Shown: one piece after another, positions 42,663 to 51,802 of the stretch | Layout: the number at the start of each line of letters is the position of its first letter | Position numbering within the stretch: the stretch's first letter is position 1 | DNA from: Thiotrichales bacterium | Lineage (GTDB): Bacteria > Pseudomonadota > Gammaproteobacteria > Beggiatoales > Beggiatoaceae | NCBI GenBank assembly: GCA_016745035.1 | Contig: JADGDE010000005.1 | Location: 93,032 to 157,031 of the forward strand | Direction: 5' to 3' | Length of the DNA: 64,000 nt | The notes under the pieces: model-generated | The model's input: the letters and a program-made list of their open reading frames with translations, nothing else | Databases searched by the model: none | Told to the model about the DNA's origin: nothing | Position numbers and translations under genes: made by a program

Positions 42663-43568
42663 GTGGAGTGGTTTACTCAATTGTTATCTGAGGATGAACT
42701 CTATTTTTGGGAAGCTTGGATAGGTGAATGGTTTTTCTATTTTTCCTTGGCTTTTTTACTCATAGAGCTACTCATCCTCGGATTTAAAAAACGCCTAGGC
42801 TGGAATTTGCTCGGCGATACCGTAAGTAACTTCATCACCTTGGTGGGGTTTTTACTGATTGCGGTGGCATTTTTCGGCATCTATATCGGCAGTTTGTATT
42901 GGGTCTATGAACATTTCAGTATCGCTCAATTAGCCATGAGTCCGTGGTCGATAGCCTTGGCAATTTTACTGGCTGATTTTATCTACTATTGGGAACATCG
43001 CTTTATGCACCGGGTCGGTTTTGCTTGGGCAACCCACACGGTACACCACAGCTCGCCACATTTTAATATTTCTGTGGCGTATCGCTTTGGCCCTTTAGAT
43101 GGCATTTTACCGCTGTTTTTCCACTTGCCAATGGCGATGCTGGGTTTTAATCCCTTCGTGATTTTATTTGCCGAAACCATGGTGCAACTCTATCAAACGG
43201 CTTTGCATACCGAAGTGGTGAAAAAGTTCCCGCGTTGGTTTGAAGCGGTCATGAATACGCCATCGCATCACCGTGTCCATCATGGCGCTAACCCGCAATA
43301 TATCGACAAAAACTACGCTGGTATTTTGATTATTTGGGACAAGCTGTTTGGGACTTTTGAGGTCGAAAAAGAAAAGGTGATCTATGGCATTACCAAACCT
43401 TTGAACTCAGTGAACCCTGTGAAGGTTTTTTTCCATGGGATTTGGAAACTACTGCGACAAATCTTCAATGCGGGCAGTTTATCCGAGGCTTTAGGCTATG
43501 TGTTTATGCCGCCTGATTGGCAACCTAAAGCGCGTGAAAAAACTCAGCGTTCTAGCGCGACATCCTAA
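42663..43568 (+). CDS. Sterol desaturase / fatty acid hydroxylase family protein
   Basis: The 301-residue di-iron membrane enzyme has four helices. The histidine boxes are all present: HRFMH at 112-116, HTVHH at 125-129 and HHRVHH at 202-207, with FNISVAYRFGPLDG between. This superfamily inserts hydroxyls or double bonds into lipids such as fatty acids, sterols, carotenoids and ether lipids. The start is GTG 42663, two bases after the DUF2141 stop codon, so translation is probably coupled. The true substrate is unknown. Confidence 0.9.
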   Translation: MEWFTQLLSEDELYFWEAWIGEWFFYFSLAFLLIELLILGFKKRLGWNLLGDTVSNFITLVGFLLIAVAFFGIYIGSLYWVYEHFSIAQLAMSPWSIALAILLADFIYYWEHRFMHRVGFAWATHTVHHSSPHFNISVAYRFGPLDGILPLFFHLPMAMLGFNPFVILFAETMVQLYQTALHTEVVKKFPRWFEAVMNTPSHHRVHHGANPQYIDKNYAGILIIWDKLFGTFEVEKEKVIYGITKPLNSVNPVKVFFHGIWKLLRQIFNAGSLSEALGYVFMPPDWQPKAREKTQRSSATS

Positions 43569-43590
43569 ATATAAAGTGATGAGGCAACAG

Positions 43591-44466
43591 ATGACAGACA
43601 ATCCGGTTAAGACGATTTGGCTCGGTCAGGTATCCCTGTGGCGCATCACCCAATTGTTTCGCCTCAAAATCAGTATGACTTGGGGCTTGCTCTTTATTGA
43701 AGCGTGTTTGGTGCTGTTGTTTCCGCTTGCTATTGGCTTTTCTGTCGATAGCTTGTTGCAAGACAGTCATGCCGGGTTGCTTAGCCTTGGCGCGCTGAGC
43801 TTAGCAGTGCTCGTTGTCGGTGCAAGCAGGCGTTTTTATGATACCCGTATTTATGCCCACATTTTTCAAGCTTTGGCTAATGCCTTGGTCGCACATGAAA
43901 AAGCAAAGCAACGAGCCACCAGCCAAATCAGCGCTCGCATCAATTTGTTGTATGAAGTCATCGAGTTTTTAGAAAACACCTTGCCGATGCTCATGAGCAA
44001 TGTGATTGGTTTTGTTGGTGTGGTGGTGATTATTGCGCTACTGGACGTGTCAGTCATGGGTTTATGTTTAATTACGTCGATATTAATTGTCGTTATTTAT
44101 GCCTTCAGCCATCGCCATATTTTTGTTTTTAACCAACAACAAAATGACGAATTAGAACAACAAGTCGATGTGATTTCAGCTTATAAAAAGCGCCGCGTCA
44201 CCGTGCATTTTAAGCGCATGATGAAATGGAATATCAAGCTGTCCGATTTAGAAACCCTGAATTTTTCCCTTGTTTGGTTGCTTCTTGGGGTTTTGTTAAT
44301 CCTCTCTATCGTTCTAATTGTCGGCAACGACAGCATCAGTTATGGACAAAAAATCACCGCGATCATGTACGTCTATCACTACATAGAACTGGTGATGAGC
44401 TTCCCACTTTTTTACCAACAATACGTACGGCTGAAAGAAATCAGTCAACGCTTATCTCACCATTAA
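43591..44466 (+). CDS. ABC transporter six-helix membrane domain without ATPase
   Basis: The 291-residue protein consists only of an exporter-type transmembrane domain: helices at about 28-50 (GLLFIEACLVLLFPLAIGFSVDSLL), 60-75, 130-175 as a pair, and 225-265, with the coupling-helix region between. No Walker A, signature or Walker B motif is present and no ATPase gene follows, so the partner is encoded elsewhere or the protein has a non-transport role. ATG 43591 follows GAGG; ATG 43579 is also possible. The longer frame overlaps the desaturase gene and has no family character. Confidence 0.8.
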   Translation: MTDNPVKTIWLGQVSLWRITQLFRLKISMTWGLLFIEACLVLLFPLAIGFSVDSLLQDSHAGLLSLGALSLAVLVVGASRRFYDTRIYAHIFQALANALVAHEKAKQRATSQISARINLLYEVIEFLENTLPMLMSNVIGFVGVVVIIALLDVSVMGLCLITSILIVVIYAFSHRHIFVFNQQQNDELEQQVDVISAYKKRRVTVHFKRMMKWNIKLSDLETLNFSLVWLLLGVLLILSIVLIVGNDSISYGQKITAIMYVYHYIELVMSFPLFYQQYVRLKEISQRLSHH

Positions 44467-44476
44467 GGAATAAAGC

Positions 44477-46240
44477 ATGGATGATATTGCAAAAACCAGT
44501 CGTTTTTTAATGCAAGCGACTTTAGGCAGCAATGCCAGCACCATTATTGCCGTTGCCCAACAAGGTATCGAAGCTTGGTTAGCACAACAACTCAACTTAG
44601 CCTTGGATAAGCAAGATACTTTTAGCCACACAACGGCTGAGATTTGGCAGTATTTTCGAGAAAAATTAATTGCTGAGCATGGAGAAGCTGCAATTAACGG
44701 TGATGGTAATAACCCCGCCTTACCGTATAAATGGTATTTTCACATGGCTTGGTGGCAACAAAACTTGAGTGAAAAAGAGCACCTACTGCGCCAACGTACA
44801 GCTCAAGCCTTGAGTGAACTGTTGGTGATTTCGGATAAATCCTCACTGGAACTCGATGCTGTGGGTATGGGCAGTTATTATGATTTACTCCATCAGCACG
44901 CCTTTGGCAGTTATGCTGATTTGCTCTATGCCGTTTCTATGCACCCTTGCATGGGCGTGTATTTATCGCACATGAACAATCAAAAAGCCAATCCCAGCTT
45001 GCGTATTCACCCGGATGAAAATTATGCCCGTGAAATCATGCAATTATTTAGCATTGGTTTGTTTGAACTCAATCTTGATGGCAGTTATAAAACCGATGCC
45101 GCAGGACAACGTATTCCCACTTACGATAACAGTGACATTCGAGAATTGGCGCGGGTTTTTACGGGCTTGCGCGCCGATAGCTATGAATATGAATGGCAAA
45201 ATTCATTTTGGCCCGCTGGAAATAACGGCACGGCGGTCAGTTTTGATGATGGCGTGGATAAATCCTATAAAACCGTGCCTTTTATCAATATGCAACGTCC
45301 CATGCAGGTGGATGAAAACTACCATGACCGTGATGCTAAACGCTTGCTAAAAGGTCATATCGACTTAGCAGCCAATCAAGATGGGGCTGCGGAAATTAAA
45401 GCCGTGGTCGAGCGCTTAGTCGCTCACCCCAACACCGCGCCGTTTGTTGCTCGGCATTTTATTACCCAAATGGTCACCTCTAACCCAAGCCCCGCCTATA
45501 TTAAAGCGGTTGCCAGTCGTTTTGGCGAGCGAGGCGACTTAAAAGCGCTGATTGAAGAAGTGCTAAGTTACCCACTCAAACACAGTGTTGCTGAAGTTTC
45601 TTTAGAAGCTGATACCGTGCAAGAGGGCAAATTAGTGCAATCACAAAAATTAAAATCGCCTTTGTTACGTGCTACCCAAATATTGCGGGCATTTGATGCT
45701 AAAAATAACTCAGGGCGTTTGTGGTTGGTTGGGGATGACATCGAAGAATTGCTCCAACAACATCCGCTTTCATCGCCAACGGTGTTCAATTTTTATAAGC
45801 CTGATTTTATCCCGCATGGTGGCTTAGAAGCTAAAAACCTGTTTGCACCAGAATTTGAACTCCACACATCCAGCAATGCCATTGCTTATGTCAATTTGAT
45901 GTATTACTGGTTTTTTGGTGATTATTACCCAGCAATCAGTACTGTGATCAATGCCGATGAAAAAAATGTTCCTGAGCTGGATATTGAGCGTTTACAAAAT
46001 AATGCGGAGGACAAATTACGCTTAGATTTTAGTGACTTTTTGCCCTTCGCATCCGACCCCAGCAAACATGATGTATTGATTGAATACCTCAGTTTATTAT
46101 TGACAGGCAAGCAAAACTTACCCATCAAAGCCCAAATTAAAGCAGCCTTTGCCAATTATGCCGACAATCCGCAATGGGTCTTACAAACCATCAGCTTTAT
46201 GTTAGCCATTTCCCCAGAATTCACCGTGCAAGCAGCTTAA
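44477..46240 (+). CDS. DUF1800 family protein
   Basis: The 587-residue protein has the DUF1800 pattern: SRFLMQATLGSNAS at the N-terminus, LLRQRTAQALSELLVIS, HPDENYAREIMQLFSIGLFELNLDGSY, RELARVFTGL and the C-terminal LLQQHPLSSPTVFNFYKPD. No signal peptide is seen. DUF1800 genes are nearly always paired with a DUF1501 gene, as here, but the biochemical role is not established; secretion or matrix-linked roles have been proposed. AAGGA precedes the ATG, and it follows the ABC membrane gene by ten bases. Confidence 0.9.
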   Translation: MDDIAKTSRFLMQATLGSNASTIIAVAQQGIEAWLAQQLNLALDKQDTFSHTTAEIWQYFREKLIAEHGEAAINGDGNNPALPYKWYFHMAWWQQNLSEKEHLLRQRTAQALSELLVISDKSSLELDAVGMGSYYDLLHQHAFGSYADLLYAVSMHPCMGVYLSHMNNQKANPSLRIHPDENYAREIMQLFSIGLFELNLDGSYKTDAAGQRIPTYDNSDIRELARVFTGLRADSYEYEWQNSFWPAGNNGTAVSFDDGVDKSYKTVPFINMQRPMQVDENYHDRDAKRLLKGHIDLAANQDGAAEIKAVVERLVAHPNTAPFVARHFITQMVTSNPSPAYIKAVASRFGERGDLKALIEEVLSYPLKHSVAEVSLEADTVQEGKLVQSQKLKSPLLRATQILRAFDAKNNSGRLWLVGDDIEELLQQHPLSSPTVFNFYKPDFIPHGGLEAKNLFAPEFELHTSSNAIAYVNLMYYWFFGDYYPAISTVINADEKNVPELDIERLQNNAEDKLRLDFSDFLPFASDPSKHDVLIEYLSLLLTGKQNLPIKAQIKAAFANYADNPQWVLQTISFMLAISPEFTVQAA

Positions 46241-46250
46241 GGAACACATC

Positions 46251-47588
46251 ATGATTTCTCGTCGTCAATTTATTCAAGCGGGTGCTGCCACCAGTTTACT
46301 CGCCACAGGCATCGCTCCCAGTTTCGCCTTACCTCAACGCCGTGCTGTGCCTGCTATCAGCATTCGACCACAAAAAAAAGCCTTGGTATTTATCATGCTT
46401 GATGGCGGGAATGACAGCTTTAACATGCTCGTCCCCACCTCTGCTGATGCGTATGCCGAATACCGCAATAGCCGCAGTAATTTAGCACTACAAAACGACC
46501 AATTACGGCCTTTAGCTGGCTTCAAAGACTCACAAGGGCGCAGTTTTGGATTGCATGAAAGTATGCCCGAAGTACAACAACTGTTTGCCGATAAACAATT
46601 GGCTTTTATCGCCAATATTGGTCCGATGATAGAACCTGTGACCAAAGCCAGTTACCTCTCAGGAGAAGCGCGAATTCCTTTAGGCCTGTTATCCCATGCC
46701 GATCAATTTAAACACTGGCAAACCTCGCGCCCAGATATACGCATCAATCAAGGCTGGTTTGGTGCATTTGCTGATGCCCTACAACCTGGGCGCGCTGCCA
46801 CACAAATCTCGATGAATGTTTCCTTATCCGGCAGTAACATCATGCAAAATGGTGCATCATCCAACCATTATTCCATCACCGATAAAGGCAGTATTGGGCT
46901 GGTGGTCAATGAAGAAGCCAGCCCTTTAAATCAAGCGTTATTAGACAGTTTTGAAAATTTACTCAACACCGAATATCACAACGACCCTTTCAAAAAAACC
47001 TATTTGAACCTGACCCGTGAAGCACAAACCCAGCATGAAATTTTCCGCAGTGCCACCGCCAATATTCCCGTGCCAACGGCTTTTTCAGACAGTGATTTAT
47101 CACAACAGCTACGCAAAGTGGCACAAACGATTAAAGCGGCTGATAGCCTAAACCATCAACAACAAACCTTTTTTATTCGTTACGGTGGCTGGGATCATCA
47201 TGACGAGTTACTCAATAATCATGCACGAATGTTAGGGGTTTTAAGCAAAGCCTTAGGGGAATTTCAAACGGCATTAAATGCGATGGAGATTGCCGAACAA
47301 GTGGTCACTTTTACCGGGTCAGACTTTGGACGTACGTTGACTTCAAATGGCAATGGTACGGATCACGGTTGGGGCGGCAATACCTTAATGATGGGTGCAG
47401 CTGTTCCCGGCGGGCAAATTTTTGGTGATTACCCCAGTTTGGCATTAGAAGATGAAAACCCCTTAGATGTCGGTAATGGTGTTTTAATCCCGACCTTATC
47501 GACAGACATGCTATATGCCGCACTGGCTAACTGGTTTGGAGTAGCGGCAACAGACATAGCCCGTTTATTTCCCAACCTTAACTCATAA
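46251..47588 (+). CDS. DUF1501 family protein, Tat-exported
   Basis: The 445-residue protein begins with a twin-arginine signal (MISRRQFIQAGAATSLLATGIAPSFA), so it is exported folded. The mature protein reads KALVFIMLDGGNDSFNMLVPT, WDHHDELLNNHARMLGVL and VVTFTGSDFGRTLTSNGNGTDHGWGGNTLMMG, the alkaline phosphatase-superfamily-like metal motifs typical of DUF1501 (sulfatase-like fold). It is probably a periplasmic hydrolase or scaffold. It is the last gene of the operon, ten bases after the DUF1800 gene. Confidence 0.92.
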   Translation: MISRRQFIQAGAATSLLATGIAPSFALPQRRAVPAISIRPQKKALVFIMLDGGNDSFNMLVPTSADAYAEYRNSRSNLALQNDQLRPLAGFKDSQGRSFGLHESMPEVQQLFADKQLAFIANIGPMIEPVTKASYLSGEARIPLGLLSHADQFKHWQTSRPDIRINQGWFGAFADALQPGRAATQISMNVSLSGSNIMQNGASSNHYSITDKGSIGLVVNEEASPLNQALLDSFENLLNTEYHNDPFKKTYLNLTREAQTQHEIFRSATANIPVPTAFSDSDLSQQLRKVAQTIKAADSLNHQQQTFFIRYGGWDHHDELLNNHARMLGVLSKALGEFQTALNAMEIAEQVVTFTGSDFGRTLTSNGNGTDHGWGGNTLMMGAAVPGGQIFGDYPSLALEDENPLDVGNGVLIPTLSTDMLYAALANWFGVAATDIARLFPNLNS

Positions 47589-47910
47589 AGCGCCTTAAGA
47601 TTTTTACGAGATACGGCTGCTTTATGGCAGCCATGCTCACTTTGCCCGTATTACCAAAAAATCAGGATTTATAGCAAGGAAAAAAGGGAGGGGTAAATTA
47701 AAACCGGGGCTTTAATTGATTGAAGAGGGAGTAGTTTTGTTTAAGGTTGATAACGACCAAGATCATCGACAGTTTTAGAACGTAGTGAAAAATTATCCAA
47801 TAACAGTGATTTTTATATATAAATTTACTATATTTCAATTAGTTACTTAAATTAATGGCATCAATCTGATTTGACCCTCATAACTGACTTATACGATTAA
47901 TAGTATCTAA
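47589..47910. other. Non-coding gap between convergent DUF1501 and ABC-3C genes
   Basis: No gene, repeat or clear terminator is visible. The DNA becomes markedly AT-rich (around 47800-47860), marking the change from the DUF1501 operon to the defence-like island. Confidence 0.4.
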
Positions 47911-49926
47911 TTATTCTTGAATAGGATTAATTAATCCTCGTATTCGCCACCTATTGCCATTAACCAAAGACTCGAACAATACCCCATTAGACAATCTCAA
48001 ATTATCCGCATGGTCTGTCACTATAATTTGTGGACTAAAACCGTTATTCAGCTCAAGTTCATCGCAGCAAATCGAAAGTCGGCTGAATAGGTTTTCAACA
48101 GCTTTGATGTCTTCATCCACGGTTTTTTCTTTTTCCGTTCGCTGCTTCGCTTCCTTACTCTTTTGCTCTTCGAAGCTCTCAGAAGTATCACGGTTAAAGT
48201 TAGGAAAATACACTTGCGTTGGCTGATCTAAAAATAGTATTGAAGGGATGGCACATTTATCACCCAGTTCAGCAAAGTATTTATGCAAAGCTAAAAATAA
48301 CGTGACGTGGCAATACAGCCAGTTTGCACCACTCCCCATTGACCGTAAATAAATTTTTTCGTTTTCGGGAGTCAAATGATAGAGGTCGAATGTTTCAAAG
48401 GAAAAGTGAAGATTGATAGGCTTATAGCTGGCTTCAAATTCGAAGTAACTACCAATATCAGCCATATATTCATTTACCTTAGCTGAAGCGTTTTCTAACC
48501 TTTTTTTCACATCGTATGCTTTAAGGTCTTTTGTGATGTTCTTTATTTGTTTACTTAGATCTTTTATTTGCTTTTCAAGGTCTACATCGTCAGCCATATT
48601 AAGGGTTTCGAGAAGTATAAATAGCTTAGCCTTCTGCATCAAAACGCTTTCATACAGGTTCTTTTGTTCTACCAACTGTTTTTCTGTTTCTTCAATTTCC
48701 GTTATTTGTTGGTTTAACTCGGTCAATGCCCTACTGACAACCTCAATATTACGTTGCACATCGAACAATGACGATTCAAATTTTGCTTTCATCGGGCGAG
48801 CTTGTGCAAGGTTACCCGATATCTTAGTGATGGCCTGTTGAAGTTTTTCTGCACTTTCTCGCAAAGTGTCTTTTTCAGTATGACAAAACGGACAGATAAA
48901 AGCAGATATATGAATATGCTTAGGTGTGCTAAACTGCTTGACGTTATCAACAAACCGTTCTTCCTCTTGAATATGTTTATTGATTGACGAAGCTTTGCGC
49001 TGCAACTTCCTTAATTCGGTCGTTTTTTGGTTACGGGCAAGTTCTAACTGATTGTATCGTTCGGTGATAGCGTCGGAATTATGGTTAATTTTCCCGGATA
49101 CTATAATACCATCGAGTTGATCTTTAGCATCTTGTGGGTGGCGAAGCACCATTTCCAATGATAGCGGTTCATCCTGAAACCCCATCAATGCATACAACTG
49201 ACTCAAAACTGGGCCAACCTTTTGTTTATAACTTTCAGAGGATCGCTTGTTTGTCTCTTTTTGGCGCTCCAAACGCCTGATATCTGCTGTTAACCGTTCT
49301 TTCTCTTGTGATAGGTGAAAGAATTTTTGATCGACGAACCCCAAAAAGATCTTGGTGTGTTCAATTACCTGATCTCGCTTTTCCTTTTCATCGAACCGGT
49401 AAAACAATGCATGTTTATTAGCAACAAGGTTTTGATGCTGGAGTATGAACGATGAAAAGCTGCGTACTGATGGTGTTGGCGCTTTTTGATTAAAGCGCCG
49501 ATTAGATCTAGCAGCTAAAGATTCATCCACATCATCTATATCTAAGAAAAAACCTCTTAGGTGCTTCTTAAACTCATTTAATGGGCGGAAATAACTGCTA
49601 CTAAAATAATCACGGACAATATCGGCAGAACTGAACGTCTCAACACGACGAAAAAAGGCTTTCGACGTAATCTCAGGATCACGCGCAATTACCATATCTT
49701 GTTCGTTAACAGCAAGCGCAACATAATAAATTAATGCATTTGTGGTAATCACGCCTTTGGGAATGGTGTTTTCACCACTGCCAAAGCAATAATCAAAAAT
49801 CTCAATCAATGCACTTTTGCCTGTCGATGACTTACCAGTAACAACGTTAAGCCCTGACTTAAAAATCACCGGGTGCTTGTTCCCTTGTTTATCAATAACG
49901 CCAATTTCATGAATGAGTGTTTTCAT
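47911..49926 (-). CDS. DUF3732 / SMC-like ATPase of an ABC-3C system
   Basis: The 671-residue Rad50/SMC-like ATPase has Walker A GKSSTGKS at 31-38 and long charged coiled-coil arms (about 195-330 and 360-480). Near the apex is ICPFCHTEK with Cys345 and Cys348, like a zinc hook. The C-terminal half has a signature loop MGSGANWLY (530-538), Walker B SILFLDQPTQ with Asp567, and IIVTDHAD as the H-loop. The LFLDQP Walker B (Gln after Asp) and order match DUF3732 ATPases of three-component ABC systems. It is the third gene of an overlapping three-gene operon, and presumably senses foreign DNA or RNA and licenses the nuclease-like effector. Confidence 0.88.
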   Translation of the reverse strand: MKTLIHEIGVIDKQGNKHPVIFKSGLNVVTGKSSTGKSALIEIFDYCFGSGENTIPKGVITTNALIYYVALAVNEQDMVIARDPEITSKAFFRRVETFSSADIVRDYFSSSYFRPLNEFKKHLRGFFLDIDDVDESLAARSNRRFNQKAPTPSVRSFSSFILQHQNLVANKHALFYRFDEKEKRDQVIEHTKIFLGFVDQKFFHLSQEKERLTADIRRLERQKETNKRSSESYKQKVGPVLSQLYALMGFQDEPLSLEMVLRHPQDAKDQLDGIIVSGKINHNSDAITERYNQLELARNQKTTELRKLQRKASSINKHIQEEERFVDNVKQFSTPKHIHISAFICPFCHTEKDTLRESAEKLQQAITKISGNLAQARPMKAKFESSLFDVQRNIEVVSRALTELNQQITEIEETEKQLVEQKNLYESVLMQKAKLFILLETLNMADDVDLEKQIKDLSKQIKNITKDLKAYDVKKRLENASAKVNEYMADIGSYFEFEASYKPINLHFSFETFDLYHLTPENEKIYLRSMGSGANWLYCHVTLFLALHKYFAELGDKCAIPSILFLDQPTQVYFPNFNRDTSESFEEQKSKEAKQRTEKEKTVDEDIKAVENLFSRLSICCDELELNNGFSPQIIVTDHADNLRLSNGVLFESLVNGNRWRIRGLINPIQE

Positions 49927-50387
49927 TGCGGTTTCACTCCTAAAAACGCATAAACCTCGACCACTGAGTGACTACTGAATAATCGCCCTAACTTCTCGGC
50001 ACTTTTTTGATTAGGAAAAACAGAGTCAGAACCATTACATGCACGAAGGGATAAACTTTGTTCACTTAATGACAACCAGTCATTGATTAAGCAATATTGA
50101 ATGCATTGCTCGGTTAATGATTGAAATCCGTCTATTCGCTCTTGCAGATCATAGAGTTTGGTGCGGTCATCGAAAATAGACCAAATAGAGCTTTGTTTTT
50201 TATCTCCAAATACAGCACCAGAAATCTTTTTACCAAAAACAGGATGGCTACACAGCGGGATGACCAAAGGGGCAAGCAAAAGGTTATTCTCTGACTCATC
50301 CATGGTCGTGTAAAACGACGCTAGGTAAGGCCCAAACTCAAACGGGTTGTACTTTAATTCGTACAGGACATCGACAATACTGCTCAT
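49923..50387 (-). CDS. ABC-3C middle component
   Basis: The 154-residue protein has short helices and the stretch NNLLLAPLVIPLCSHPVFGKKISGAV, typical of the small middle components encoded between the effector and ATPase genes of ABC-3C systems. No catalytic motif is visible; it is thought to act as an adaptor. Its ATG overlaps the stop codon of the effector gene (ATGA), and its stop overlaps the ATPase start, so the three proteins are probably made in fixed ratio. Assignment rests on position, size and this motif. Confidence 0.75.
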   Translation of the reverse strand: MSSIVDVLYELKYNPFEFGPYLASFYTTMDESENNLLLAPLVIPLCSHPVFGKKISGAVFGDKKQSSIWSIFDDRTKLYDLQERIDGFQSLTEQCIQYCLINDWLSLSEQSLSLRACNGSDSVFPNQKSAEKLGRLFSSHSVVEVYAFLGVKPQ

Positions 50388-51520
50388 GGCTCAACCCGCC
50401 ATTTTAAATCACGCTCTTCATCGTCCATTGCATCGTGTATAAGGCCATTTCTAAAAACGAAATCAGGATTTGGATAGCCATCTATGCCAAATGGCGGTTC
50501 GCTGGTTACTTGATCATATAAGTTTTTCGATATCATCTCAAAGCCACCTTGTTCACGGCTAGCTATACGGTATTTTGCAGAAAATGATCGAATCCATTGC
50601 TCTCGATATCGGTTAACAGTCTCCCTGAATTGTGGGTAGCCATTTAATTCTTCGATTAGTGAGTTTCTTAGTTCAAGCCAATTACCTATTGCCTCGGGCA
50701 ATACATCTTCATACTCAATCTCAAGAATTTTCTGAACGAACAATTCCGTAATATACAAATCGACTTCTTTTTCAGTTGCATCTCTGTCAGTAAAGTTTGG
50801 AATTGTAAATAAAGTAGGTCCCCATTTAGCTGTTAAGGCTTCTCGCTTTTGGTCAAAATCTATTTTATGAATGACCCATTCCGCGCCATTCGCCTGTTCA
50901 TATATAAAACCAATTAGTCCTTCAGCAAAAGCTTGCCTATTTGAAAGCGGAATATAACCACTGAGTTTATTTGCATAACTTGTTTTTATTGCATCTAAAT
51001 TTTCAGTCTCAACGTGCAGTACTACTTTGACGAGGACAGCCATTAAATTTTTATATTCAGCATCCATCATCACAGCTTTTTGAAATTTTATGATTTCTGA
51101 TGGTTTATCCGAATTAAGTTGTTCTTCGGTACGCTCTGCAAAAATAGTTTTTAATACTTCCAAACGTTGTTCGGTATTTTGCGTATTCCAGTTTTTTAGG
51201 CGAGTCTTTGTACCAAATGCTTGTGTGGTATGAAGCACTAAAACGCCATATTTCACATGTTCAAACTCAGGGGTAAGCCAGTTCTTAAGCGTTTTCCAAA
51301 GGTTTTCGTGGTGGTCAGTGAGTGGTGCTGCGTAGTCTTTTACTTCAGTTTGAGTGGATGCTAATGTATCTGGCGAAATCAGACTGACATCACCATCTTT
51401 TTCAAACCAAACTGATTGTCCTTCTTCAAGCGAAAAACACTTATCCAAGCCAATCAATAATTGGTAGTGAAAGGCTAAAGCGGTTGTTAGCGCTGCATTT
51501 TTTGTTTGCCCTCCGCTCAT
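50384..51520 (-). CDS. ABC-3C effector with predicted PD-(D/E)xK nuclease domain
   Basis: The 378-residue protein starts at ATG 51520. The N-terminal 100 residues (ALTTALAFHYQLLIGLDKCF, then VWFEKDGDVSLI and QTEVKDYAAPLTDHHENLWKTLKNWL in outline) have the arrangement of a restriction-endonuclease fold: an acidic cluster at E40-D44 and E59-x-K61 as the ExK half of the active site. Similar N-terminal domains (DUF4297/Cap4-like) are used as DNA-cutting effectors. The C-terminal part (about 260-378, NWLELRNSLIEELNGYPQFRE, DVFVF-like NPDFVFRNGLIHDA) probably binds the middle component. It is first in the operon. The nuclease call is an inference. Confidence 0.72.
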   Translation of the reverse strand: MSGGQTKNAALTTALAFHYQLLIGLDKCFSLEEGQSVWFEKDGDVSLISPDTLASTQTEVKDYAAPLTDHHENLWKTLKNWLTPEFEHVKYGVLVLHTTQAFGTKTRLKNWNTQNTEQRLEVLKTIFAERTEEQLNSDKPSEIIKFQKAVMMDAEYKNLMAVLVKVVLHVETENLDAIKTSYANKLSGYIPLSNRQAFAEGLIGFIYEQANGAEWVIHKIDFDQKREALTAKWGPTLFTIPNFTDRDATEKEVDLYITELFVQKILEIEYEDVLPEAIGNWLELRNSLIEELNGYPQFRETVNRYREQWIRSFSAKYRIASREQGGFEMISKNLYDQVTSEPPFGIDGYPNPDFVFRNGLIHDAMDDEERDLKWRVEP

Positions 51521-51802
51521 GCTTCTTAGTTCCTTTTATCTACTTATTTGGGATAATAAATTAATAATTGCTTCAATTCAAATGCACAAAATAGTTTCTT
51601 TGGCGTATAACAATGAAAACCAGCCGCACAGTGTAGTGGAGTCAGATTGCTTTTCCATTGTTTGATGACCAGCACAGCGTAGTCCGCCAATCCAATAAAT
51701 CTACAGTTTTCGTAGATTATCCCAAATACCCTACTATATCAATGTCACCGTAAAAATGGATAAGAAAGTATTCAATGTCAAAATAGTTATCAAGCAGTTG
51801 AT

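Noticed and set aside
47911..51520. Restriction-modification or Septu/Wadjet-type system
   Set aside because: No methyltransferase, HNH pair or JetABCD-like genes; the order effector-middle-DUF3732 ATPase fits ABC-3C better.
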